A stretch of 64,000 nucleotides of DNA from Pseudomonadota bacterium. Lineage in GTDB: Bacteria > Pseudomonadota > Gammaproteobacteria > Burkholderiales > Burkholderiaceae_C. The notes beneath the pieces are model-generated. The model did not search any database and was not told where the DNA came from. It saw nothing but the letters and a program-made list of their open reading frames with translations. Location of the stretch: NCBI GenBank assembly GCA_023387335.1, contig JAEWIF010000054.1, forward strand, positions 1-64,000, in the 5' to 3' direction. The position numbers and the translations under genes were made by a program. Shown here one piece after another: positions 53,400 through 62,657 of this stretch (position 1 is its first letter; each line of letters begins with the position of its first letter).

Positions 53400-54728
53400 T
53401 CAGGCCAGGTAGGGGTGGCGCATCATGATCGTGTGGTCGCGATCGGGGCTCGTCGAAATGATATCGATGGGCACGCCGGTGACGTGCTCGATGCGCTGCA
53501 GGTACAGGCGCGCGTTCACCGGCAGCTTGTCGTACTGCGTGACGCCCACGGTGCTCTCGGTCCAGCCTTCCAGCTTCTCGTAGATCGGCTTGCAGCGCGC
53601 GATCTCGTCGGCGCCCAGCGGCAGGATGTCGACGTGCTCGCCGTCCAGCTCGTAGCCGGTGCACAGCTGCAGTTCCTCGATGCCGTCCAGCACGTCCAGC
53701 TTGGTGATGCACAGGCCCGTCAGGCCGTTGACCTGGGCGCTGCGCTTGAGCAGCGCGGCATCGAACCAGCCGCAGCGGCGCGAGCGGCCCGTGGTCACTC
53801 CCTTCTCGGCGCCGACGGTGGACAGGTGGTAGCCCACGGTGCCCGGCGTCTCCCAGTCCAGCTCCGTCGGGAACGGGCCGCCGCCGACACGCGTGCAGTA
53901 CGCCTTGGTGATGCCCAGGATGTAGTGCAGCAGGCCCGGCCCCACGCCCGCGCCGGCGGCGGCGTTGCCCGCCACGCAGTTGCTGGAGGTGACGTACGGG
54001 TAGGTGCCGTGGTCGACGTCGAGCAGCGTGCCCTGCGCGCCCTCGAACAGCAGGTTGTCGCCGTGGCGGTGCGCCTCGTTCAGCTCGCGCGAGACGTCGG
54101 CCATCATCGGGCGCAGCTGCTCGCCGAGCTTCAGCGCCTCGTCCAGCACCTGCTGGTAGTCCAGCGCCGGCGCATGCAGGTAGGTGGTGAGCACGTGGTT
54201 GTGCAGCGACATCAGTTCCTTGAGCTTGTCGGCGAAGCGCTCGGGGTTCTTCAGGTCCTGGACGCGCAGCGCGCGGCGCGCGATCTTGTCTTCATACGCC
54301 GGGCCGATGCCGCGGCCGGTGGTGCCGATCTTCTCGGTGCCGCCCTTCTCGCGCAGCGCCTCGCGCGCCACGTCCAGCGCCGAGTGGAACGGCAGGATGA
54401 GCGGGCAGGCCTCGCTGATGCGAAGGCGCGAACGCACCTCCACGCCGGCCTTCTCCAGCCCTTCGATCTCCTCGAACAGCTTGGCGGCCGACAGCACTAC
54501 GCCGTTGCCGATGTAGCACTTGACGCCCGGCCGCATGATGCCGCTGGGGATCAGGTGCAGCGCGGTCTTCACGCCGTTGATCACCAGCGTGTGGCCGGCG
54601 TTGTGGCCGCCCTGGAAGCGCACCACGCCCTGCGCCATCTCGGTCAGCCAGTCGACCAGCTTGCCCTTGCCTTCGTCGCCCCACTGAGTGCCCACGACGA
54701 CCACATTGCGACCCGATGTCTTGTTCAT
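53400..54728 (-). CDS. purA: Adenylosuccinate synthetase
   Basis: This 442-residue enzyme makes adenylosuccinate from IMP, aspartate and GTP. The family start is VVVVGTQWGDEGKGKLVDWL; RFQGGHNAGHTLV, GRGIGPAYEDKIARRA and LDVLDGIEELQ follow. The ATG at 54728 begins MNKTSGRN. It lies between hisZ and a purine PRTase, 34 bp after hisZ. Confidence 0.97.
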   Translation of the reverse strand: MNKTSGRNVVVVGTQWGDEGKGKLVDWLTEMAQGVVRFQGGHNAGHTLVINGVKTALHLIPSGIMRPGVKCYIGNGVVLSAAKLFEEIEGLEKAGVEVRSRLRISEACPLILPFHSALDVAREALREKGGTEKIGTTGRGIGPAYEDKIARRALRVQDLKNPERFADKLKELMSLHNHVLTTYLHAPALDYQQVLDEALKLGEQLRPMMADVSRELNEAHRHGDNLLFEGAQGTLLDVDHGTYPYVTSSNCVAGNAAAGAGVGPGLLHYILGITKAYCTRVGGGPFPTELDWETPGTVGYHLSTVGAEKGVTTGRSRRCGWFDAALLKRSAQVNGLTGLCITKLDVLDGIEELQLCTGYELDGEHVDILPLGADEIARCKPIYEKLEGWTESTVGVTQYDKLPVNARLYLQRIEHVTGVPIDIISTSPDRDHTIMMRHPYLA

Positions 54729-54762
54729 GACGAGGAAATACCCGAGAAGAAAGAGAGAGGAA

Positions 54763-55911
54763 TCAGAGGGGACGCACGACCCAGTGGCCGTGCTCGGCGA
54801 CCAGTTCGCGGTCGCAGTGGAACTCGTCCACTTCGCTTTCGTGGCCCGGCAGCACGCAGACCACGGTTTCGCCGTCGGCGCGCAGGCGCGCGATGGCGGC
54901 GCGCAGCTGGGGCTGCTCGCCCCAGGTTGCGCGGATGGCGGCCTTGAGCGGCCGCTTGGCCACCACGCCGACCAGCTCCTTGACGTCGAGCGAGAAGCCC
55001 ACCGCCGGCCGGTTGCGGCCGAACACCGCGCCGACCTCGTCGTAGCGGCCGCCGCGCACCAGCGCGTCGCTGGCGCCCGGCGTGTAGATGCCGAAGCGCA
55101 TGCCGCTGTAGTACGCGTAGCCGCGCAGGTCGGCCAGGTCGTAGCTGATGGCCGCGCCCTCGAGGTGGCGGCCGATCCACTCGAGCTGGTCGAGCGCCTG
55201 GACGATGGCGGGCGAAGCCGGCAGCGCGCGGCGCGCCTCGGCGAGCACCGAAACATCGCCGTACAGCGACGGCAACGCGGCCAGGCCTTCCCGCGAGGCC
55301 GCGGGGAACTCGCGCGTCAGCCGCGCCAGCGTCGACGCGTCCTTGGCCGCGAGCGCGGCATGCACGTCCCGCAGGCGCTGCGCATCCACCGGCACGCCGT
55401 CGAACAGCGCGCGCACGATGCGCGCGTCGGCCAGGTCCACGGTGAGCCAGGTGACCTGCGTGGCCTTGAGGCAGTCGAGCGCGAGCAGCAGCACCTCGAG
55501 GTCGGCTTCCAGGCCGGCATGGCCGTAGATCTCGGCGCCGAACTGCAGCGGCTCGCGCGTGGCGTGCGGGCGGTCGGGGCGCGTGTGCACCACCGGGCCG
55601 CAGTAGCAAAGGCGGGCGACGCCGGAGCGATTGAGCAGGTGGGCGTCGATGCGGGCGACCTGCGGGGTGGTGTCCGCGCGCAGGCCCATCATGCGGCCGG
55701 AGAGCTGGTCCACCAGCTTGAAGGTCTGCAGGTCGAGCGCTTCGCCGGTGCCGGTGAGCAGCGACTCGAGGTGCTCAAGCAGGGGCGGCATCACCAGTTC
55801 GCAGCCGTAGCCGCGGGCGGTGTCGAGCAGCTGGCGCCGCAGTTCCTCGATGTGCCGCGCCTCGGAGGGCAGGACATCGGCGATGTGATCCGGCAGGACC
55901 CAGGCGGACAT
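54763..55911 (-). CDS. hisZ: ATP phosphoribosyltransferase regulatory subunit
   Basis: This 382-residue HisRS-like protein is the regulatory subunit that activates the short HisG. The start SAWVLPDHIADVLPSEARHIEEL and the class II aaRS-like core (RMMGLRADTTPQVARIDAHL, YYSGMRFGIYTPGASDALV) are typical. It cannot charge tRNA. A separate, true hisS lies at the right edge of the window. It is followed by purA. Confidence 0.94.
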   Translation of the reverse strand: MSAWVLPDHIADVLPSEARHIEELRRQLLDTARGYGCELVMPPLLEHLESLLTGTGEALDLQTFKLVDQLSGRMMGLRADTTPQVARIDAHLLNRSGVARLCYCGPVVHTRPDRPHATREPLQFGAEIYGHAGLEADLEVLLLALDCLKATQVTWLTVDLADARIVRALFDGVPVDAQRLRDVHAALAAKDASTLARLTREFPAASREGLAALPSLYGDVSVLAEARRALPASPAIVQALDQLEWIGRHLEGAAISYDLADLRGYAYYSGMRFGIYTPGASDALVRGGRYDEVGAVFGRNRPAVGFSLDVKELVGVVAKRPLKAAIRATWGEQPQLRAAIARLRADGETVVCVLPGHESEVDEFHCDRELVAEHGHWVVRPL

Positions 55912-56001
55912 GAAGGACAGGGGTGCTGTTAAAAACGAGATTCTACCGGGCGTGGTCCCGCGGCCGAGCTGGCGGCGGTCGAGCCGGGCGGCGGCGCCCG
56001 C

Positions 56002-56190
56002 TCAGCTCACGAACCAGAGCAGCACCAGCCCGAGGCCGACGCTGCACAGCCCGAAGAAGCGAAGCTGCCCGTCCTTGAGTTCGAGCAGCTTGTGGAAGGT
56101 GTTGCGCCAGCCGCGCGGGGCGATCAGCGGGAACAGGCCCTCGAACACCAGCACCAGGGCGAGGGCCGCCCAGAGCGTTTCGCTCTCCAA
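56002..56190 (-). CDS. DUF2065 small membrane protein
   Basis: This 62-residue protein has two TM helices (LWAALALVLVFEGLFPLIAP and LRFFGLCSVGLGLVLLWFVS) with RGWRNTFHKLLELKDGQ between them. It matches DUF2065 (YjeT-like), which is found next to hflC in many proteobacteria. It starts 2 bp after the hflC stop. The function is unknown. Confidence 0.88.
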   Translation of the reverse strand: MESETLWAALALVLVFEGLFPLIAPRGWRNTFHKLLELKDGQLRFFGLCSVGLGLVLLWFVS

Positions 56191-56192
56191 CT

Positions 56193-57113
56193 TCAGCGGC
56201 GCGGTGCGGCCGGTGCGGCAGCGCCGCCGGCGCCCGTGCCCTGGCCGCGGAACGCGCGGAAGAACTCCGAGCCGGAAGGATCCACCACCATCAGGTCGCC
56301 GCGCTTGTTGAACGTGGCGCGGTAAGCCTCGAGGCTGCGGTAGAACTGCGCGAACTGCGGATCGCGGCCGAAGGCGTCGCCGTAGATGGCGGCCGCCTGG
56401 GCATCGCCCTCGCCCTTGATCTTCTGGGCGTCGCGGTACGCGTTGGCGATGATCACTTCGCGCTGGCGGTCGGCATCGGCGCGGATCTTCTCGCTCTCGG
56501 CGGCGCCGGTGGAGCGCAGCTCGTTGGCCACGCGGCGGCGCTCGGCCTCCATGCGGCCGTAGACCGAGGCGGTGATGGCTTCGCTGTAGTCGACGCGCGT
56601 GACGCGCACGTCGATCACGTCGATGCCCCAGGGCTGCGCGCCCTTGACCTGCTCCAGCACCTCGTTGCGGACGTCCGCCATCAGCTGCTCGCGCTGGGTG
56701 GACAGCAGGTCGCGCACGGTGCGCTTGTTGACCTCCTGGTTGAAGGCGCTGCGCACGACGTTGGACAGGCGGTTGGCGCCGGTGGCCTCGTCCAGCCCGA
56801 CGGTGCGGATGTACTGGGTGGGATCGGTGATGCGCCAGCGCACGTACCAGTCGATCACGACCGGCTGCTTCTCCGCGGTGAGCACCGGGGTGGTGTCGTT
56901 GCTGTCGAGGTTCAGCAGGCGCTTGTCGATGTAGCTGACGTTCTGGAACGGCGGCGGCAGCTTGAAGTTCAGGCCGGGTTCGGTGATCACTTCCTTGATC
57001 TGGCCGAGCGCGTAGACCACGCCGAACTGGCGCTGGTCGACCACGAAGAGCATGGAGCTGAGCAGGGCCAGGGCCACGAGGGCGGCGGCGCCGATAAATC
57101 CGAGACGGTTCAT
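56193..57113 (-). CDS. hflC: HflC, SPFH modulator of FtsH
   Basis: This 306-residue SPFH/band-7 protein has an N-terminal TM (GAAALVALALLSSMLFVVD) followed by the SPFH domain (VYALGQIKEVITEPGLNFKL, GIDVIDVRVTRVDYSEAI). The C-terminus is Gly/Ala-rich. With HflK it forms a membrane cage around FtsH. It lies 15 bp after hflK. Confidence 0.95.
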   Translation of the reverse strand: MNRLGFIGAAALVALALLSSMLFVVDQRQFGVVYALGQIKEVITEPGLNFKLPPPFQNVSYIDKRLLNLDSNDTTPVLTAEKQPVVIDWYVRWRITDPTQYIRTVGLDEATGANRLSNVVRSAFNQEVNKRTVRDLLSTQREQLMADVRNEVLEQVKGAQPWGIDVIDVRVTRVDYSEAITASVYGRMEAERRRVANELRSTGAAESEKIRADADRQREVIIANAYRDAQKIKGEGDAQAAAIYGDAFGRDPQFAQFYRSLEAYRATFNKRGDLMVVDPSGSEFFRAFRGQGTGAGGAAAPAAPRR

Positions 57114-57128
57114 TTCCTGGTCCTCCCC

Positions 57129-58460
57129 TCAGCGAGTCTCGCGTTCACGGCCGCGGGCATTGGTTTCGCGGTTGCGCGAGTCGGTGGAAGAGCTGGGCGC
57201 GGTGCTGCTGCCCGTGGCCGGCGGGTTGGTCGACGCCGCGGGATCGGGCGCGACGGCGCCGCCTTGCGACACCTGCTGGATGATGCGGTCCAGCGGCAGG
57301 TACAGCAGGTTGGAGCCCTGGCGCGAATCGATCATCACCTTGGTGACGTTGGCGTAGATCTGCTGCATGGTCTCCAGGTACATGCGGTCGCGCGTCACCT
57401 GCGGGGCCTTCTGGTATTCGGTCAGCACGGAGCGGAAGCGCTGGGCATCACCCTGCGCCTGGGCCACCACGCGCGCCTTGTAGGCCTCGGATTCCTCGCG
57501 CAGGCGCGCGGCGGAGCCGGCGGCGCGCGGGATCACGTCGTTGGCGTACGCGGCGCCTTCGTTCTTCAGGCGCTCGCGCTCCTGGCCGGCCTTGTTGACG
57601 TCGTCGAACGCGGCCTGCACCTGCTCGGGCGCGCGCACGCCGCCCTGCTGCAGGTTGATGGCCACGATGTCGATGCCGACCTTGTAGCGGTCCAGGATGT
57701 TCTGCATCACGGTGCGCACGCGCGGGGCGATCTGCTCGCGCTCCTCGCCGAGCGCGGCGTTCATCTGCATCTTGCCGACCACCTCGCGCACGGCGGTCTC
57801 GGCGGCCTGCACGACGGTCTCCGCCGGGTTCTTGCTCTCGAACAGGTAGGCGCGCGCGTCCTTCAGCCGGTACTGCACCGAGAACTTGACGTCCAGGATG
57901 TTCTCGTCCTGGGTCAGCATGGCCGATTCCTTCAGCCCGGTCGCCTTGATGACGTTGTCGCGGCCGATGTCCACCGAGCGGATCTGGGTAACGTAGATCA
58001 CTTCGTGGCGCTGGATCGGGTACGGCAGCCGCCAGTTGAAGCCGGCGCCCACGGTGGACTTGTAGCGGCCGAACTGCGTGATGACCGCCTGCTGGCCTTC
58101 CTGGACGATGAAGAAACCCGTGCCCAGCCAGATCAGCAGCAGCACCGCGGCGATCAGGCCGATGCCCACTCCGGCGCTCTTCATGTCGGGCTGGAAGCCG
58201 TTGCCGCCGTTGGGCTCCGGGCGGCGGCCGCGGCCGCCTCCGAAAAGCCCGCCCAGGCGGCGGTTGAAATCGCGCCAGAGTTCATCGAGATCGGGCGGTC
58301 CCTGGTTGGGGCCGCGCGAACCCTCGGGGCGTTGCGGGTCGGGACGGTTGTTGTCCTTGCCGTCGTCGCCGCCGCGTCCCCACCGGGGATCGTTGAGGTT
58401 GAACATGCCTCTGAGGCGTCCGCCGAGAGCGGACCCGATGCCGGGCGGGGAAAGCTTCAT
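57129..58460 (-). CDS. hflK: HflK, SPFH modulator of FtsH
   Basis: This protein is about 443 residues from the ATG at 58460. The N-terminus is Gly/Pro/Arg-rich (WGRGGDDGKDNNRPDPQRPE). A TM follows (IGLIAAVLLLIWLGTGFFIV) and then the SPFH domain (VQEGQQAVITQFGRYKSTV, GIDIVAINLQQGGVRAPEQV). The start is uncertain; ATG 58406 (MFNLNDPRWG) is a likely alternative. It forms the HflKC complex with HflC and lies downstream of hflX. Confidence 0.93.
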   Translation of the reverse strand: MKLSPPGIGSALGGRLRGMFNLNDPRWGRGGDDGKDNNRPDPQRPEGSRGPNQGPPDLDELWRDFNRRLGGLFGGGRGRRPEPNGGNGFQPDMKSAGVGIGLIAAVLLLIWLGTGFFIVQEGQQAVITQFGRYKSTVGAGFNWRLPYPIQRHEVIYVTQIRSVDIGRDNVIKATGLKESAMLTQDENILDVKFSVQYRLKDARAYLFESKNPAETVVQAAETAVREVVGKMQMNAALGEEREQIAPRVRTVMQNILDRYKVGIDIVAINLQQGGVRAPEQVQAAFDDVNKAGQERERLKNEGAAYANDVIPRAAGSAARLREESEAYKARVVAQAQGDAQRFRSVLTEYQKAPQVTRDRMYLETMQQIYANVTKVMIDSRQGSNLLYLPLDRIIQQVSQGGAVAPDPAASTNPPATGSSTAPSSSTDSRNRETNARGRERETR

Positions 58461-58508
58461 TCGGGAGTGTTTCTGTTCGTTGGCTTGCTGTTGTGCGATT
58501 GTGCCCAA

Positions 58509-59693
58509 TCAGGCGGCTGCATCGTGCAATTCGGTACTTGCCCGGGGGGATACGCCGCGAGCGGCCTGGGCCGCGCGATCGGCCAGCTCCTGGCGCAGCG
58601 CGGGCAGGCCATCGCCCGTTCGGCTGCTGACGAAGAGGCGCGTCGTCGGCGTGCCTTCCAGCTCGAACAGGTCGCGGCGCTGGCGCGGGCGCTGGGAAGG
58701 CTCCAGCGCATCGGTCTTGTTGAACACGAGCAGCTGCGGCACCTGGTCGGCGCCGATCTCGTGCAGCACGCGCTGCACTTCCTCGATCTGCTCGGGATGG
58801 TGGGGATTGGCCGCATCGACCACGTGCAGCAGCAGGTCGGCGTCGGCCGCTTCCTGCAGCGTGGCCTGGAAGGCGTCGATCAGGCCGTGCGGCAGGTCGC
58901 GGATGAACCCGACCGTGTCCGAGAGCGAGACCGAGCGGCCGCCGGAGCCGCCCTCGACGTCGTCGAGGTACATGCGGCGGGTGGTGGTGTCCAGCGTGGC
59001 GAACAGCTGGTCGGCCGCGTACGCGCGGGCCTTGACCAGCGCATTGAAGAGCGTCGACTTGCCGGCGTTGGTGTAGCCGACCAGCGAGATGTTGAAGGCG
59101 CCCTGGCGCTCGCGCTGGCGGCGCTGCGTGTGCCGCTGCCGCTTGACCTTCTCGAGGCGGTCGCGCGTGCGCTTGATGGCGTCGCCGATCATCCGGCGGT
59201 CGAGTTCGATCTGCTTCTCGCCCGGGCCGCCGCGCACGCCGGCGCCGCCGGTCTGGCGCTCCAGGTGGGACCAGCGCCGCACCAGCCGCGTGCTGACGTA
59301 CTGCAGGCGAGCCAGCTCGACCTGCAGCTTGCCTTCATGGCTGCGCGCGCGCTGCGCGAAGATTTCCAGGATGAGCAGCGTGCGGTCGTTGACCGGCAGG
59401 CCGAGGTGCCGCTCCAGGTTGCGCTGCTGGCCGGGACTGAGCGCCTGGTCGAACAGGATCTCGGTGGCGCCGGTCTCTTCGGCCAGCGCCTTGATCTCGT
59501 CGGCCTTGCCGCGGCCGACGAACAACGCCGCATCCGGCGCCTTGCGCTTGGCGGTCAGGCGCGCCACCGGCTCCAGGCCGGCGGTGCGGGCGAGTTCACC
59601 GAGCTCGAGCAGCTCGGCGTCGAAGTGCGGAAGGCCAAGGTCCACCCCCACCAGGATCGTGGGAGCGGAGGAACTTGCTTGGGGATCGGACAA
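58509..59693 (-). CDS. hflX: Ribosome-associated GTPase HflX
   Basis: This 394-residue GTPase rescues and splits stalled or heat-damaged ribosomes. The N-terminal domain shows LFVGRGKADEIKALAEE and GPGEKQIELDRRMIGD. The GTPase has G1 GYTNAGKSTLFN, G3 DTVGFIRDLP and G4 NKTD. It starts at TTG 59693. It lies between hfq and hflK, the standard hfq-hflX-hflKC order. Confidence 0.94.
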   Translation of the reverse strand: MSDPQASSSAPTILVGVDLGLPHFDAELLELGELARTAGLEPVARLTAKRKAPDAALFVGRGKADEIKALAEETGATEILFDQALSPGQQRNLERHLGLPVNDRTLLILEIFAQRARSHEGKLQVELARLQYVSTRLVRRWSHLERQTGGAGVRGGPGEKQIELDRRMIGDAIKRTRDRLEKVKRQRHTQRRQRERQGAFNISLVGYTNAGKSTLFNALVKARAYAADQLFATLDTTTRRMYLDDVEGGSGGRSVSLSDTVGFIRDLPHGLIDAFQATLQEAADADLLLHVVDAANPHHPEQIEEVQRVLHEIGADQVPQLLVFNKTDALEPSQRPRQRRDLFELEGTPTTRLFVSSRTGDGLPALRQELADRAAQAARGVSPRASTELHDAAA

Positions 59694-59760
59694 AACGGGA
59701 ATCCGGGAGTATCAGGAATGGACACGCCCGGCGGCGAACGCACGCACCGCGTGCCCGCGA

Positions 59761-60009
59761 TCAGCTGGCGGAGGCTTCGTTGCTCTCGGCCGTCGAGAAG
59801 TTCACGGCGCGGCCGGGGACGATGGTGGAGATGGCGTGCTTGTAGACCATCTGCGTCACGGTATTGCGCAGCAGCACGACGTACTGGTCGAAGGACTCGA
59901 TCTGCCCCTGCAGCTTGATGCCGTTGACCAGGTAGATGGACACCGGTACGTGCTCCCGACGCAATGTGTTCAGGAACGGGTCTTGTAGAAGCTGCCCTTT
60001 GTTGCTCAC
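59761..60009 (-). CDS. hfq: RNA chaperone Hfq
   Basis: This 82-residue Sm-like protein matches Hfq: GQLLQDPFLNTLRREHVPVS, the Sm1 region NGIKLQGQIESFDQY and the Sm2 motif YKHAIST. It starts at GTG 60009 with GGAGA about eight bases upstream. It forms a hexamer that pairs sRNAs with mRNAs. It heads the hfq-hflX-hflKC cluster. Confidence 0.97.
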   Translation of the reverse strand: MSNKGQLLQDPFLNTLRREHVPVSIYLVNGIKLQGQIESFDQYVVLLRNTVTQMVYKHAISTIVPGRAVNFSTAESNEASAS

Positions 60010-60161
60010 GATATTCTCCGTGTTCGGGGTGTTGTTGGAAAACGCACCTTACCACAGCAAGACAGCTGTGCAAGTAGTCCGTCAAGGCCGTTATGTCCAG
60101 CACATGGGGATGCGCCTCGGACCTTCAAGTGTGCGCCCCATCGAGGGGCACGCGACTTCCC

Positions 60162-61499
60162 CTACTCCTTGTCGGCGTAGGGGTTCTTCGAAGTCTTCAT
60201 CTCGATGCGCAGCGGCGTACCGATGAGGTTGAATTCCTTGCGGAACCGGCCTTCGAGGAATCGCTTGTACGCATCCGTGACGTGCTCGAGCGAGTTGCCG
60301 TGCACCACGATCACCGGCGGGTTCATGCCGCCCTGGTGCGCGTAGCGAAGCTTGGGCCGGAACATGCCCGCGCGCTTGGGCGCCTGGAACTGGACCGCCT
60401 CCTGCAGCAGGCGCGTGAGCACCGGCGTGGACATCTTGGTCATCGCGGCCTTGTGGGCCTGCGCGATCGACTGCCACACGGGCCCCAGGCCCTGGCGCTT
60501 CTTCGCGGAGATCAGGTGCAGCGCGGCGAACTTCAGGAACGCCAGGCGCGCCTCGATCTGCCGCTGCAGCTGCTCGCGCTGGTACTCGTCCACCGCGTCC
60601 CACTTGTTGACCGCGATCACCACCGCGCGGCCGCTCTCGAGGATGTAGCCGGCGATGTGCGCGTCCTGGTCGGTGACGCCCTGCGTGGCATCGAGCAGCA
60701 GCAGCACGACGTTGGCCGACTCGATGGCCTGCAGCGTCTTGACCACCGAGAACTTCTCGATCGCCTCGAACACGCGGCCCTTGCGGCGCAGGCCCGCGGT
60801 GTCGATCAGCTCGTACTTCTGCCCGCCGCGCTCGAACGGCACCGAGATGGCGTCGCGCGTGGTGCCCGGCAGGTCGAAGGCGACCAGGCGCTCCTCGCCC
60901 AGCCAGGCGTTGATCAGGGTGGACTTGCCGACGTTGGGACGGCCCGCCACCGCGAGCTTGATGACGCCTTCCTCTTCCTCGGCGGCTTCCTCGTCCTCGT
61001 CGGGCAGTCCCAGCGGCGCCAGAGCCACCTCGACCAGGCTGCGGATGCCCTGGCCGTGCGCGGCCGACACCGGATGCACCTCGCCCAGGCCGAGCTCGTA
61101 GAACTCGGACAGCTGCACGCCCTCGGTCATGCCCTCGGCCTTGTTGGCCGCCAGCACCGTGGGCTTGCCCAGCTTGCGCAGGTAGTTGGCGATGTCGTGG
61201 TCCTGCGCGGAGAGGCCGCCGCGGGCATCGACCACGAAGACGACCACGTCGGCCTCGGCGACGGCCTGGCGCGTCTGCTTGGCCATCTCCATGTAGATGC
61301 CGCTCTCGGCCGTCGGCTCGAAGCCGCCGGTGTCGACGACGATGAACTCGTGCTTGCCGTGCTTGGCGTTGCCGTAGTGGCGGTCGCGCGTGAGGCCGGC
61401 GAAGTCGGCGACGATGGCGTCGCGCGACTTGGTCATGCGATTGAAGAGCGTCGACTTGCCGACGTTCGGGCGGCCCACGAGGGCCATCACGGGTTTCAT
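60162..61499 (-). CDS. der: Ribosome-assembly GTPase Der (EngA)
   Basis: This 445-residue protein has two tandem GTPase domains: GRPNVGKSTLFNRM and GRPNVGKSTLINAW for the two G1 motifs, with DTGGFEP and DTAGLRR for G3. A C-terminal KH-like domain follows (PPVIVVHGNSLEHVTDAYKR). It is essential for 50S assembly. It is 15 bp after bamB. Confidence 0.97.
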   Translation of the reverse strand: MKPVMALVGRPNVGKSTLFNRMTKSRDAIVADFAGLTRDRHYGNAKHGKHEFIVVDTGGFEPTAESGIYMEMAKQTRQAVAEADVVVFVVDARGGLSAQDHDIANYLRKLGKPTVLAANKAEGMTEGVQLSEFYELGLGEVHPVSAAHGQGIRSLVEVALAPLGLPDEDEEAAEEEEGVIKLAVAGRPNVGKSTLINAWLGEERLVAFDLPGTTRDAISVPFERGGQKYELIDTAGLRRKGRVFEAIEKFSVVKTLQAIESANVVLLLLDATQGVTDQDAHIAGYILESGRAVVIAVNKWDAVDEYQREQLQRQIEARLAFLKFAALHLISAKKRQGLGPVWQSIAQAHKAAMTKMSTPVLTRLLQEAVQFQAPKRAGMFRPKLRYAHQGGMNPPVIVVHGNSLEHVTDAYKRFLEGRFRKEFNLIGTPLRIEMKTSKNPYADKE

Positions 61500-61514
61500 G
61501 GGCCGCCGAACTCT

Positions 61515-62657
61515 TTATTGCGGAACGAAAGCGTGGACGCCGCCGCTGCGGGTGACGACCACGAGGGTAGTGCCGGCCACGACCGGCGCCGCGGCGACCG
61601 CGCTGCCGTCGGTGCCGACGCGGGTGCGCAGCGAACCGTCGTCGCGCGACAGGACGTGCAGCAGGCCGGTGTTGTCGCCGACGGCGACCGAGCTGCCGAC
61701 GACCAGAGGCGTGGACAGGCCGCGGTGCAGCAGCTTGTCGTGCACCCAGGCGCGCTCGCCGTTGTCGCGGCGCCAGGCGACCACGCGGCCGTCGGACTCG
61801 GTGCCGATGACGAAGCGGTCGTCGCCGCTGACGCCTTCGCCGCCGTTGGCCGGCTTGGTCCAGGCCACGGTGCCGCGGCCGGCGTCGACGCAGCCGACGG
61901 CCGCCGAGAACGCGCGTGCGCAGACCGAATTGCCGACTCGGCTGGCGCGGCCGACCAGGTCGACCAGTCGCTCGACGTCGTTGGTGCCGCGCGGCGTGGC
62001 GATCGGCGCTTCCCAGCGGATGCTGCCGTTGGACGGATTCAGGCCGGCCATGCGGCCGCCCTGCCCCGCCACCAGCGTGTCGCCCACGGCCAGCAGCACG
62101 CCGGCCTGGCGCAGCACCAGCGGCTCGCCCGGGCGCGACTGGTTCCAGAGGCGCTTGCCGGTCTGGCCGTCGAAGGCGGTGACGGAACGGTCGGCCGCGA
62201 GCACGAACACCCGGTTGCCGGCCACCAGGGGCGCGGTGTAGGCCTGGGCGGGGAGCTTCTCGCGCCACAGCACCTTGCCGTCGGAGAGCGCCACCACTTC
62301 ATTGGCGCGCGTGACGACCGCGGCCACCTTGCCGTCGCTGCCGACGCCCGCGGCGATGGGCCCGCCCACGCCCGCACGCCAGAGGTCGCGGCCGGTGGCC
62401 GCGTCCAGCATGGCCACGGTGCCGTCGCCGCCGGCGACCGCCAGCTGGTTGCCGGTGACGTTGACCACCAGCGGGAACGAGACCTCGCCGATGCGACTGG
62501 TCCACGCCGGCTTGATGCCCAGCGTGGCGGGGTTGGCCGGCAGCTCCGCGGGCTTCGGCCGGTCCGGGCCGCCGAACATCGAGCAGCCGGAGACGGCCAG
62601 CGCGACGCCGAGGGCGACGAGACCGCGACGGAGCACGACGCGCACCGCCGCGCTCAT
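61515..62657 (-). CDS. bamB: Outer membrane protein assembly factor BamB
   Basis: This 380-residue lipoprotein has the lipobox AVSGC (Cys at about 25) and a beta-propeller of PQQ-like repeats (GGDGTVAMLDAATGRDLWRA, VTAFDGQTGKRLWNQSRPGE). It assists BamA in outer-membrane protein insertion. Its ATG overlaps the yfgM stop by four bases. Confidence 0.95.
   Translation of the reverse strand: MSAAVRVVLRRGLVALGVALAVSGCSMFGGPDRPKPAELPANPATLGIKPAWTSRIGEVSFPLVVNVTGNQLAVAGGDGTVAMLDAATGRDLWRAGVGGPIAAGVGSDGKVAAVVTRANEVVALSDGKVLWREKLPAQAYTAPLVAGNRVFVLAADRSVTAFDGQTGKRLWNQSRPGEPLVLRQAGVLLAVGDTLVAGQGGRMAGLNPSNGSIRWEAPIATPRGTNDVERLVDLVGRASRVGNSVCARAFSAAVGCVDAGRGTVAWTKPANGGEGVSGDDRFVIGTESDGRVVAWRRDNGERAWVHDKLLHRGLSTPLVVGSSVAVGDNTGLLHVLSRDDGSLRTRVGTDGSAVAAAPVVAGTTLVVVTRSGGVHAFVPQ

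Noticed and set aside
54763..55911. hisZ as a second histidyl-tRNA synthetase
   Set aside because: The length, N-terminus and lack of the catalytic and anticodon domains fit HisZ, and a true hisS is present at the right edge.
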